Source: Macrostomum hystrix
Taxonomy: Eukaryota; Platyhelminthes; Macrostomidae
Length of the DNA stretch: 64,000 nucleotides
NCBI GenBank assembly: GCA_950097015.1
Contig: CATNEN010000039.1
Location: forward strand, 6,092,501 to 6,156,500
Direction of reading: 5' to 3'
Position numbers and translations under genes: made by a program. The notes beneath the pieces are model-generated. The model ran no database searches and was not told the origin of the DNA. It saw only the letters and a list, made by a program, of their open reading frames with translations. Below, in pieces: positions 54,901 to 64,000 of this stretch (position 1 is its first letter; each line of letters begins with the position of its first letter).

Positions 54901-57176
54901 CAGCTGCTTACTCACCTATGCAGTTGCTAATTCATCTATCCAGCTGCTCACTCACCTATGCAGTTGCTAATTCATCTATCCAGCTGCTTACTCACCTATG
55001 CAGTTGCTAATTCATCTATCCAGCTGCTCACTCACCTATGCAGTTGCTAATTCATCTATCCAGCTGCTGACTCACCTATGCAGTTGCTAATTCATCTATC
55101 CAGCTGCTGACACACCTATCCAGTCAATGCTGACACACCTATTCAGTCAATGCTGACACACCTATCCAGTTGATGCTGACACACCTATTCAGTCAATGCT
55201 GACACACCTATTCAGTCAATGCTGACACACCTATTCAGTCAATGCTGACACACCTATTCAGTCAATGCTGACACACCTATCCAGTTGATGCTGACACACC
55301 TATTCAATGCTGACACACCTATTCAATGCTGACACACCTATTCAATGCTGACACACCTATTCAATGCTGACACACCTATTCAGTCAATGCTGACACACCT
55401 ATTCAATGCTGACACACCTATTCAGTCAATGCTGACACACCTATTCAGTCAATGCTGACACACCTATTCAGTCAATGCTGACACACCTATTCAGTCAATG
55501 CTGACACACCTATTCAGTCAATGCTGACACACCTATTCAGTTGATGCTGACACACCTATTCAATGCTGACACACCTATTCAATGCTGACACACCTATTCA
55601 GTTGATGCTGACACACCTATTCAATGCTGACACACCTATTCAATGCTGACACACCTATTCAGTCAATGCTGACACACCTATTCAATGCTGACACACCTAT
55701 TCAGTCAATGCTGACACACCTATTCAGTCAATGCTGACACACCTATTCAGTCAATGCTGACACACCTATTCAGTCAATGCTGACACACCTATTCAGTCAA
55801 TGCTGACACACCTATTCAGTTGATGCTGACACACCTATTCAATGCTGACACACCTATTCAATGCTGACACACCTATTCAGTCAATGCTGACACACCTATT
55901 CAATGCTGACACACCTATTCAGTCAATGCTGACACACCTATTCAATGCTGACACACCTATTCAATGCTGACACACCTATTCAATGCTGACACACCTATTC
56001 AATGCTGAATCAGCAACGCCAAACTTTGCAGGCCAAATCTTGCCGAAGCTGCTGCTTCTCACCGCCGCATTTACGGCACTGCTGCTGCTGATGCGCCAGG
56101 GCCTCGGCGGAGCTCCGAGCCGATCTTCAACAGCGCCCGGGAGTTGGGAAGCCTGGCACGATGCCATCTACACGGTGCCACGAACCTTCAAAGAAGAAAG
56201 GCTTATAGCCGACGGAATGCCATGTCGAGAGCTGTCAAACGGGTTCCCTGACTTGATTGTACCACCTCTGGTGCATTGGACCACCAAGGATGGCCGAGTT
56301 CACAAGAAACTCATCAGCATTGTGCAGTCCTGGCTTGCCCTGCTGAATCGAGGAAACGGAAGCGATGCGAATTCTTTTGCCAGGTGGCGCTTCATGCACT
56401 GGGATGACGTCCAAATTCTTAACCTGATAGAGAAGCACTATCCGCGGCTAAACAGCAGCTACTACAAGCTCACCAACGGTCTAGAGCGTTCGGACATCGG
56501 ACGACTGGTCGTGCTGCACCACGTCGGCGGCCTGTACGTTGATCTGGACGTTGAGCTTAAGCGAGACGTCACGCCTCTTCTGACGCGGCATAGGGAAGAC
56601 GCCAGCGACAATTCGTCAGCGTGTCGAACAGCGCTCTGGAGCCAGGAGCCTCTGGAGCACGCCGAGTTCATCTTCGACAGGCGCTGGATGATTTCGAATG
56701 CCGTCATGATGAGCCGGGCCAATCACAGCTTCCTAAACTACGTGCTGAGCGCCTGGCCCGCCTGGTTCGAAGCCAACTGGGCCAAGAAGCGCAGAGCGCA
56801 CGGTGACGCCGTGTTTGTCACCGGCCCAATCATGCTGCAGGCCTTCTACGACAAGTACGCCGCGCTGGGCAAGAACCAGCGACCCGAGGACTGGTGCGAT
56901 GGTCTGATCGCAGAGCCCGAAGCCTTCCAGCCAGTCATGGACGCCGGATTCATCAAGGCCTGGCTGAAAAAGAAGTGTGTCAACATTCAGAAGCTGCCGG
57001 AACGGAAGCAAATGTACTGCCGGCATGCGATATGCGACAACTTCCAGAACAGGCAGGTGCCGAACAGCTCCTACACGGTGCACCATTTCATGCACCTCAG
57101 CTACCAGCAAGACGTGAAGCTGGACGACTCGAAGTGTATCTTGAAGCTGGTTCCAATCTTTACCTGCAAGATTTGA
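51982..57176 (+). CDS. Type II membrane glycosyltransferase with DXD motif (GT32-like)
   Basis: GT32/OCH1-like and alpha-1,4-galactosyltransferase-like enzymes transfer sugars in the Golgi using a metal-binding DXD. Two exons, 51982-52030 and 56032-57176, join in phase 1 to 397 codons plus TGA. The start MNPCCRCHLLAAMRFTG is a short cytosolic tail. Residues about 18-37 (ILPKLLLLTAAFTALLLLM) form the signal anchor. The domain shows LIVPPLVHWTTKDGRVHKK, RWRFMHWDD, SDIGRLVVLHHVGGLYVDLD with the DXD at 187-189, and ISNAVMMSRANHSFL. Several N-glycosylation sequons are present. If exon 1 is wrong, translation would have to begin within the repeat-derived frame at 55983, which seems less likely. The 4-kb intron is nearly all tandem repeat. 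The acceptor sugar is unknown. Confidence 0.85.
52100..55110. repeat. Minisatellite, 40-bp unit (two 20-bp halves), about 75 copies, glycosyltransferase intron
   Basis: The halves are CAGTTGCTAATTCATCTATC (almost invariant) and CAGCTGCTGACTCACCTATG (variable: CTGA/CTTA/CTCA, TATG/TAAG/TGTG). The block from 52381 to about 52920 recurs at 53261 to about 53800, an 880-bp (22-unit) shift. Confidence 0.98.
55111..56005. repeat. Minisatellite, 19/23-bp units, glycosyltransferase intron
   Basis: CTGACACACCTATTCAATG (19 bp) alternates with a 23-bp form carrying an extra GTCA, and a few GTTG variants. It grows out of the 40-bp array and ends about 25 bp before the splice acceptor of exon 2. Confidence 0.97.
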
Positions 57177-57530
57177 TTGATATCCACGCTTACTCCTCAG
57201 CCAGCTATCCTCAAATATATTTGGGAAGTGTCGAGCTATGGCAGTTGACAATTGTTAGTGCAGTCACTGTCGTTGTTAGTTCAGTCTATTTAAGTGCGCG
57301 CGCGCGCTACCCCGCCGCTGTTATGTACACAACCACCCATCCTCCACCCTATTGCTATGTCGTGTGATTGCTGAATCATGCCGGTCAGACGCAATGGATC
57401 TAAGGTGAACGGCTAGAAATGTTTGCGCTTGTGACAGAATGATCAGAATTAATCTGCAATCTTTTATTTAGCCCCATTGTTACAGCTTCGAACTTCTGAC
57501 TGAGATTGGTGTTCAAATTTCTATTATATA
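57177..57530. other. 3' flank of the glycosyltransferase gene
   Basis: Presumed 3' UTR. A GCGCGCGCGCG run (57298-57307) could adopt Z-DNA. I see no exact AATAAA. Confidence 0.4.
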
Positions 57531-57655
57531 GGGGGGTCGGTGTCAAAGCGGTCTATAGCATTTGTCACTCGCAACAAGGTCCCTGAGCTCGATTCCGCTG
57601 TGAGGCTACATTCCTTCGAGGCACAATGAAAGTGGACACTGCCTGACGAAGTGTC
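57531..57655 (+). repeat. SINE family A, copy 6, 5' (tRNA-like) part
   Basis: GGTGTCAAAGCGGTCTATAGC is followed by CTCGCAACAAGGTCCCTGAG and the B box GAGCTCGATTCCG. It truncates after GCCTGACGAAG. Confidence 0.65.
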
Positions 57656-57764
57656 ACGTCCTGCTTCTTCTAGTGGTCCTGGGTTTCAGGATATCGAGCC
57701 AGGCTAATTTAAGGTTTTTGTTTTGAACTAGCAGAAAAAATCTGACCGGACAGGTCACTTTATG

Positions 57765-58990
57765 TGAGATTGAGTCTGATGGATTGGTGAAGGGGTGAGA
57801 TTGAGTGTGATGGATTGGTGAAGGGGTGAGATTGAGTGTGATGGACTGGTGAAGGGATGAGATTGAGTGTGATGGATTGGTGAAGGGGTGAGATTGAGTG
57901 TGATGGACTGGTGAAGGGGTGAGATTGAGTGTGATGGATTGGTGAAGGGGTGAGATTGAGTGTGATGGATTGGTGAAGGGGTGAGATTGAGTGTGATGGA
58001 TTGGTGAAGGGGTGAGATTGAGTGTGATGGACTGGTGAAGGGGTGAGATTGAGTGTGATGGATTGGTGAAGGGGTGAGATTGAGTGTGATGGATTGGTGA
58101 AGGGGTGAGATTGAGTGTGATGGATTGGTGAAGGGGTGAGATTGAGTGTGATGGATTGGTGAAGGAGTGAGATTGAGTGTGATGGATTGGTGAAGGGGTG
58201 AGATTGAGTGTGATGGATTGGTGAAGGGGTGAGATTGAGTGTGATGGATTGGTGAAGGGGTGAGATTGAGTGTGATGGATTGGTGAAGGGGTGAGATTGA
58301 GTGTGATGGACTGGTGAAGGGGTGAGATTGAGTGTGATGGATTGGTGAAGGGGTGAGATTGAGTGTGATGGATTGGTGAAGGGGTGAGATTGAGTGTGAT
58401 GGATTGGTGAAGGGGTGAGATTGAGTGTGATGGATTGGTGAAGGGGTGAGATTGAGTGTGATGGATTGGTGAAGGGGTGAGATTGAGTGTGATGGACTGG
58501 TGAAGGGGTGAGATTGAGTGTGATGGATTGGTGAAGGGGTGAGATTGAGTGTGATGGATTGGTGAAGGGGTGAGATTGAGTGTGATGGATTGGTGAAGGG
58601 GTGAGATTGAGTGTGATGGATTGGTGAAGGAGTGAGATTGAGTGTGATGGATTGGTGAAGGGGTGAGATTGAGTGTGATGGATTGGTGAAGGGGTGAGAT
58701 TGAGTGTGATGGATTGGTGAAGGGGTGAGATTGAGTGTGATGGATTGGTGAAGGGGTGAGATTGAGTGTGATGGACTGGTGAAGGGGTGAGATTGAGTGT
58801 GATGGATTGGTGAAGGGGTGAGATTGAGTGTGATGGATTGGTGAAGGAGTGAGATTGAGTGTGATGGATTGGTGAAGGGGTGAGATTGAGTGTGATGGAT
58901 TGGTGAAGGGGTGAGATTGAGTGTGATGGAATGTGATGGGCTGAGATTGAGTGTGATGGACTGTGATGGGCTGAGATTGAGTGTGATGGA
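57765..58990. repeat. Minisatellite, 31-bp unit, about 39 copies
   Basis: The core GAGATTGAGTGTGATGGATT is followed by GGTGAAGGGGT. Variants include GGACTGG and GAAGGAGT. The 31-bp period gives 31-residue protein periodicity in open minus-strand frames. It is intergenic. Confidence 0.97.
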
Positions 58991-59497
58991 CTGGCAACGC
59001 AAGTTGCTTACTATATCCCGCAGCTAATTTCAGTGGGCATTTGGAGATTAAGCAGCTGATCTAGCTATAAAAATTTCAGAACAGATACAGCTATAAATAT
59101 CAAAGCCTCGATACACGAAATTGTCTCGCCTCCCACTCACTCATGTTTAGCTACAATATACTAATCAAGTGCGCGCCAACTTTACAAAGAAGGAAACATA
59201 ATTGCCCTGTGAGAAGTCCAGGTGCATAATTCCTTGTCTAAGGGCAAAAAGTGACTGCCAATGTGCCTGCTCCGTTGCTTGCTAAGGTTAATTATCATCT
59301 TTAATGATCCTGGCTGATACAACTTGTTGGATAACTATAAGTTCGATACACTGGGTCACATTGTGCCCGAGCGCATTGGACAGAGGCTCATTGCTGACAT
59401 CTGCGTGAGCAATTCTCGGCGTGCAGCCAGTAGGAGCACAGCAGAGTTAATTCTGCGAGCTAATAATTATCGGCTTCATTTCCAAATTTGATGGGCC

Positions 59498-59504
59498 TAT
59501 AAAA
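59498..59504 (+). promoter_or_regulatory. TATA box of the prohormone gene
   Basis: TATAAAA lies 95 bp before the start codon, leaving a 5' UTR of about 65 bp if transcription starts 30 bp downstream. Confidence 0.6.
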
Positions 59505-59598
59505 CACAGGTATTCGTCAATGGTCATAGTACAATTGAGTCAGTAGTACTTGTGTCAATAGAGAGATCAACTTGTTTGAATTATTGCTCTTCTAAGCC

Positions 59599-59963
59599 AT
59601 GACATTCAAGTCTTTCGTCTGCCTGGTTATCTTGACGTTGGCGGCAGAGAGTTTAAAAATCAGCCCTAGAATGCCACTGTCAATATTGGACCCTGACCAA
59701 CTCCATGCGGTAGGTTGTGATATGCCGTACATGCAGATATGTACACCGACAGGCTAGCAAATCGCAGCTAAAACACCCACAATGACCCTTGCCGCTTCCA
59801 GCTCGAGGAACGCTCGCCAGACACCTGGGAAGACGGCCCGGCTCGCAGCGAACAGCGAAGCACGGACGGTGCGTTGCTGGTGAAGCGGTTCTGGCCGAAA
59901 GTGAACCTGTGCAACGGCTTCTACCACCCGGCTGCTTGCTACGGCGTCCGGAAAGGCTCTTGA
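59599..59963 (+). CDS. Secreted peptide-hormone precursor, 90 residues, C-terminal disulfide-type peptide
   Basis: Exon 1 (59599-59709) and exon 2 (59802-59963) join in phase 0 across a 92-bp GT..AG intron. The N-terminus MTFKSFVCLVILTLAAES is a signal peptide. An acidic spacer follows (LDPDQLHALEERSPDTWEDG), then one dibasic site, KR, at residues 65-66. The last 24 residues run FWPKVNLCNGFYHPAACYG and then VRKGS, holding the only two cysteines of the mature region, eight residues apart. Signal peptide, acidic spacer, KR and C-terminal bridged peptide make a typical neuropeptide layout. The FYHPAACY part resembles allatostatin-C (YFNPISCF). The C-x8-C spacing and the following GV also resemble elevenin. 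I cannot decide between them, and the receptor is unknown. Confidence 0.72.
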
Positions 59964-60110
59964 AGAACTAATTAATAAGCAGGCATGCAGTCCAGTTTTT
60001 AAGTGTTTACATGCTTTCTGTACTGTGCAACCGCCTGGACAAGCAAAATAATAATGACAAACTCGAGGGCCAAACTCCGTTGTCTCTCAGTGTCTTCTGC
60101 ACTGTGCTAA

Positions 60111-60116
60111 AATAAA
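60111..60116 (+). promoter_or_regulatory. Poly(A) signal AATAAA of the prohormone gene
   Basis: A canonical AATAAA lies 148 bp past the stop codon. Confidence 0.7.
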
Positions 60117-60224
60117 AGCGCTTGCGTTTTTCATAAATTTTTTTTTAAACTTAATTTTTAAACAAAAATTTAATCACAGGCAATTTTCACTTCAAGCAAG
60201 TAGAATGTCAGTAGAATGTTATTT

Positions 60225-61545
60225 CTAGTAGACTGCAATTGTCAGTAGAAGACATGCAATTGTCAGTAGAAGGCAATTGTCAGTAGACTGCAATTGTCAG
60301 TAGACTGCAATTGTCAGTAGAAGGCAATTGTCAGTAGAAGGCAATTGTCAGTAGACTGCAATTGTCAGTAGAAGGCAATTGTCAGTAGAAGGCAATTGTC
60401 AGTAGACTGCAATTGTCAGTAGAAGGCAATTGTCAGTAGAAGGCAATTGTCAGTAGACGGCAATTGTCAGTAGAAGACAATTGTCAGTAGACGGCAATTG
60501 TCAGTAGACTGCAATTGTCAGTAGACGGCAATTGTCAGTAGAAGACAAATGTCAGTAGACGGCAATTGTCAGTAGACTGCAATTGTCAGTAGACTGCAAT
60601 TGTCAGTAGAAGGCAATTGTCAGTAGAAGGCAATTGTCAGTAGAAGGCAATTGTCAGTAGAAGGCAATTGTCAGTAGACTGCAATTGTCAGTAGAAGGCA
60701 ATTGTCAGTAGAAGGCAATTGTCAGTAGAAGGCAATTGTCAGTAGAAGGCAATTGTCAGTAGAAGGCAATTGTCAGTAGAAGGCAATTGTCAGTAGAAGG
60801 CAATTGTCAGTAGAAGGCAATTGTCAGTAGAAGGCAATTGTCAGTAGAAGGCAATTGTCAGTAGAAGGCAATTGTCAGTAGAAGGCAATTGTCAGTAGAA
60901 GGCAATTGTCAGTAGAAGGCAATTGTCAGTAGAAGGCAATTGTCAGTAGAAGGCAATTGTCAGTAGAAGGCAATTGTCAGTAGAAGGCAATTGTCAGTAG
61001 AAGGCAATTGTCAGTAGAAGGCAATTGTCAGTAGAAGGCAATTGTCAGTAGAAGGCAATTGTCAGTAGAAGGCAATTGTCAGTAGAAGGCAATTGTCAGT
61101 AGAAGACATGCAATTGTCAGTAGAAGACATGCAATTGTCAGTAGAAGACATGCAATTGTCAGTAGAAGACATGCAATTGTCAGTAGAAGACATGCAATTG
61201 TCAGTAGAAGACATGCAATTGTCAGTAGAAGACATGCAATTGTCAGTAGAAGACAATTGTCAGTAGAAGGCAATTGTCAGTAGAAGGCAATTGTCAGTAG
61301 AAGGCAATTGTCAGTAGAAGGCAATTGTCAGTAGAAGGCAATTGTCAGTAGAAGGCAATTGTCAGTAGAAGGCAATTGTCAGTAGAAGGCAATTGTCAGT
61401 AGAAGGCAATTGTCAGTAGAAGGCAATTGTCAGTAGAAGGCAATTGTCAGTAGAAGGCAATTGTCAGTAGAAGGCAATTGTCAGTAGAAGGCAATTGTCA
61501 GTAGAAGGCAATTGTCAGTAGAAGGCAATTGTCAGTAGACTGCCA
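60225..61545. repeat. Minisatellite, 17-bp unit with a 21-bp variant block, about 77 copies
   Basis: The main unit is GTCAGTAGAAGGCAATT, with AGACTG and AGACGG variants at the left. The block 61100-61255 uses a 21-bp form with an extra ACAT. Each unit contains the palindrome CAATTG. Confidence 0.97.
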
Positions 61546-61774
61546 AAGGTTTTCTTTTCAGGCAATTGACACCTGTCACATACAGGTGTGTTTCCTGCCC
61601 ATGCCTTTTAGAGTCAAGCATAGACTCTAAAGGAGAAAATTATTATTGAAAGAAGAATCTCACACTTTAGTAGCTGTTAAATAGAATACATTTTGTAACA
61701 ATTATATTTGATGATGCAATAAGCGCAGAATATCTGTAGGTAGTTATGAAATATGTGCTTAGCTCTGTCTGAGA
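61546..61774. other. Spacer and presumed 3' UTR of UROS
   Basis: It includes a possible hairpin formed by TTTTAGAGTC (61607-61616) and GACTCTAAA (61623-61631). No gene was seen. Confidence 0.45.
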
Positions 61775-64000
61775 CTAAGACTGAAGACACTGTGACAGAG
61801 TTTCTAAGAAAGCGGTCACATTGGGCGCCGGACACTCAAACGGGCGACTGGCCGGCAAAATTTCCACGAGGCGTCGAGTTGTAGACGGTCCGATAGAGAT
61901 AAGCTGAAAAAGAAATTAATCAATTCAGCATTAGCTTTGTCATTTTCCACAATGTATAGAGAAATATTTCGTCACCTTCAATTTGCCGAATGCGGCAGTG
62001 TCCAGCTGATTCAGCACCATAGTGGCAGCACTGGGACTAAAGAATGCCAAAATTAGTGCCTGCTGCGCTGATGGTTTCAGCGATGCGGTCTGAAAATACG
62101 AGGATGAGAAACGGGAGAGATGAGACACGGGTGAGATGAGACACGGGTGAGATGAGACACGGGTGAGATGAGACACGGGAGAGATGAGACACAGGTGAGA
62201 TGAGACACGGGTGAGATAAGACACGGGAGAGATAAGACACGGGAGAGATAAGACACGGGTGAGATAAGACACGGGAGAGATAAGACACGGGAGAGATAAG
62301 ACACAAGAGAGATGAGACACGGGTGAGATGAGACACAGGAGAGATATGACACGGATGAGATAAGACACGGGTGAGATGAGACATGGGAGAGATATGACAC
62401 GGATGAGATAAGACACGGGTGAGATGAGACATGGGAGGGATGAGACACAGGTGAGATGAGACACGGGTGAGATGAGACACGGGAGAGATAAGACAAAAGA
62501 GAGATGAGACACGGGAGAGATGAGACACGGGTGAGATGAGACACGGGAGAGATAAGACACAAGAGAGATGAGACACGGGTGAGATGAGACACAAGAGAGA
62601 TAAGACACGGGTGAGATAAGACACGGGTGAGATGAGACATGGGAGAGATGAGACACGGGAGAGATGAGACATGGAAGAGGTGAGAAACAGGAGAGATGAG
62701 ACATGGAAGAGGTGAGAAACTGGAGAGATGAGAAACTGGAGAGATGAGACACGGGAGAGATGAGACATGGAAGAGATGAGACATGAGAGAGATGAGACAC
62801 GGGTGAGATGAGACACGGGAGAGATGAGACATGGGTGAGATGAGACATGGAAGAGGTGAGAAACAGGAGATATGAGAAACGGGAGAGATGAGAAACGGGA
62901 GAGATAAGACAGGGGAGACAAGACAGGGGAGAGAAGAGACAAGGGCGAGATAACACACTGGAGAGATAGGAAAGACAGGACACACACACAAGACAGGAGA
63001 GATGAGACAGGAGAGATGAGACAGGAGAGAGATGAGACAGGAGAGAGATGAGACAGGAGAGAGATGAGACAGGAGAGGGATGATACAGGGGAGAGATGAG
63101 ACAGGGGAGAGATGAGACAGGAGAGAGATGAGACAGGAGAGAGATGAGACAGGAGAGAGATGAGACAGGAGAGATGAGACAGGAGAGAGATGAGACAGGA
63201 GAGATGAGACAGGAGAGAGATGAGACAGGAGAGATGAGACAGGAGAGAGATGAGACAGGAGAGATGAGACAGAGAGATGAGACAGGAGAGATGAGACAGG
63301 AGAGATGAGACAGGAGAGAGATGAGACAGGAGAGATGAGACAGGAGAGAGATGAGACAGGAGAGAGATGAGACAGGAGAGATGAGACAGAGAGATGAGAC
63401 AGGAGAGATGAGACAGGAGAGATGAGACAGGAGAGAGATGAGACAGGAGAGAGATGAGACAGGAGAGATGAGACAGAGAGATGAGACAGGAGAGATGAGA
63501 CAGGAGAGATGAGACAGGAGAGATGAGACAGGAGAGATGAGACAGGAGAGATGAGACAGGAGAGATGAGACAGGAGAGATGAGACAGGAGAGAGATGAGA
63601 CAGGAGAGAGATGAGACAGGAGAGAGATGAGACAGGAGAGATGAGACAGAGAGATGAGACAGGAGAGATGAGACAGGATAGATGAGACAGGAGAGAGATG
63701 AGACAGGAGAGATGAGACAGGAGAGAGATGATGAGACATCATGTGAGATTTGCATCCCGAGTTTGTTAATATCCGACTTCTATTAAAAGTTAAGACTGAA
63801 TTGGAAATCTGAGAATGATTTGAGCTCTAGGGAGAGTCTCGGGTTGTGAGTGACGGCTTGAAATGGGCGTGACAGAAGGATCGGGGGCGTGACTGAAGGA
63901 TCGGAGCTTGAGGCTCCTATTTTTGCACCTTCTCACTGAGCGTCACGTGTTACAACAGGCGCGGCACCTCACCAGCTGACGAATCTCCTCGCCTAGACTC
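61775..64000 (-). CDS. UROS: Uroporphyrinogen-III synthase, C-terminal part (5' end outside window)
   Basis: UROS (HEM4) cyclises hydroxymethylbilane to uroporphyrinogen III in cytosolic haem synthesis. Three minus-strand exons are visible: 63973 to beyond 64000, 61976-62089 and 61775-61903 (TAG at 61775-61777), all joined in phase 0 with GT..AG sites. The readable protein is SLGEEIRQL, then TASLKPSAQQALILAFFSPS with AATMVLNQL, then LISIGPSTTRRLVEILPAS and PNVTAFLETL. The FFSPS strand and the IGPSTTRRL motif, followed by a P.. ..L..L ending, match the last domain of animal UROS (FFSPSG, AIGPTTARAL). Family sequences are short and divergent, so the call rests on these motifs and their spacing. 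The larger intron is a 1.6-kb minisatellite. Confidence 0.82.
62098..63740. repeat. Minisatellite, about 15- to 18-bp units, UROS intron
   Basis: The left half (to about 62980) uses GAGATGAGACACGGGT-type units with GATAAGACAC and GGAAGAGGTG variants. The right half uses GAGATGAGACAGGAGA-type units of 15 and 17 bp. In the sense of UROS transcription it is a 1.6-kb pyrimidine-rich tract. It starts immediately beside the 3' splice site of the next exon. Confidence 0.96.

Noticed and set aside
52100-55110. CRISPR-like regular spacing of 40 bp
   Set aside because: The intervening sequences are themselves repeats, not unique spacers. The genome is eukaryotic and no cas genes exist.
55983-56031. 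Start codon of the glycosyltransferase at 55983
   Set aside because: That start and the next 16 codons lie at the end of the repeat array and before a good acceptor (TTTGCAG). The upstream exon at 51982 fits in phase and supplies a normal cytosolic tail.
57654-59002. 447- and 415-codon minus-strand frames (HHTQSHPF repeats)
   Set aside because: Periodicity of 31 residues equals three 31-bp units. The frames are intergenic and degenerate.
61940-63755. 600- and 572-codon minus-strand frames of LSHLSPVSS type
   Set aside because: They run through the UROS intron array. The real UROS exon at 61976-62089 uses proper splice sites within one of these frames.

Overview
The window is a metazoan nuclear genome segment. 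It has spliced genes with short GC-rich exons, AT-richer intergenic DNA, AATAAA poly(A) signals, tRNA-derived SINEs, DNA transposons and an extreme load of tandem repeats. The gene set (GIPC, Bin3/MEPCE, an insulin-receptor-family kinase, a PAN/fibrinogen protein, a GT32-type glycosyltransferase, uroporphyrinogen-III synthase) fits a bilaterian. A free-living flatworm such as Macrostomum, or another lophotrochozoan, is my best guess. That guess is inference and was not tested by any search.

Layout: 1-1962 (+) is the 3' part of a GIPC PDZ gene. 4558-7717 (-) is a four-exon secreted PAN plus fibrinogen-related protein, reconstructed here from splice sites and phases; its introns hold a Tc1/mariner-type element and SINEs. 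9192-11545 (-) is a two-exon 7SK capping enzyme (MEPCE/Bin3). 12140-12618 is a Merlin/ISXO2-type element with perfect 37-bp inverted repeats and a perfect 8-bp target duplication. 13669-47030 (+) is a nine-exon insulin-receptor-like tyrosine kinase with about 29 kb of intron, nearly all of it minisatellite. 47.3-51.2 kb is intergenic minisatellite. 51982-57176 (+) is a two-exon type II membrane glycosyltransferase whose single intron is almost entirely tandem repeats. 59599-59963 (+) is a two-exon 90-residue peptide-hormone precursor with a TATA box and poly(A) signal. 61775 to the right edge (-) is the 3' end of uroporphyrinogen-III synthase.

More than 30 kb is tandem repeat. Units are mostly 15-40 bp, and each intron has its own unrelated unit. 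Units whose length is a multiple of three (15, 21 and 24 bp) give very long open frames on both strands, up to 1958 codons. Those frames lie in introns or intergenic DNA and I do not regard them as genes.

The most notable biology is threefold. First, the receptor kinase has a non-RD catalytic loop (HCD), DLG in place of DFG, no activation-loop tyrosine cluster and no NPxY. Second, each larger intron of that receptor carries a private minisatellite, some of whose units resemble 3' splice sites. Third, there is a small cysteine-bridged prohormone. Exon joins were built by hand from splice consensus, reading phase and family similarity; none was tested against transcripts.
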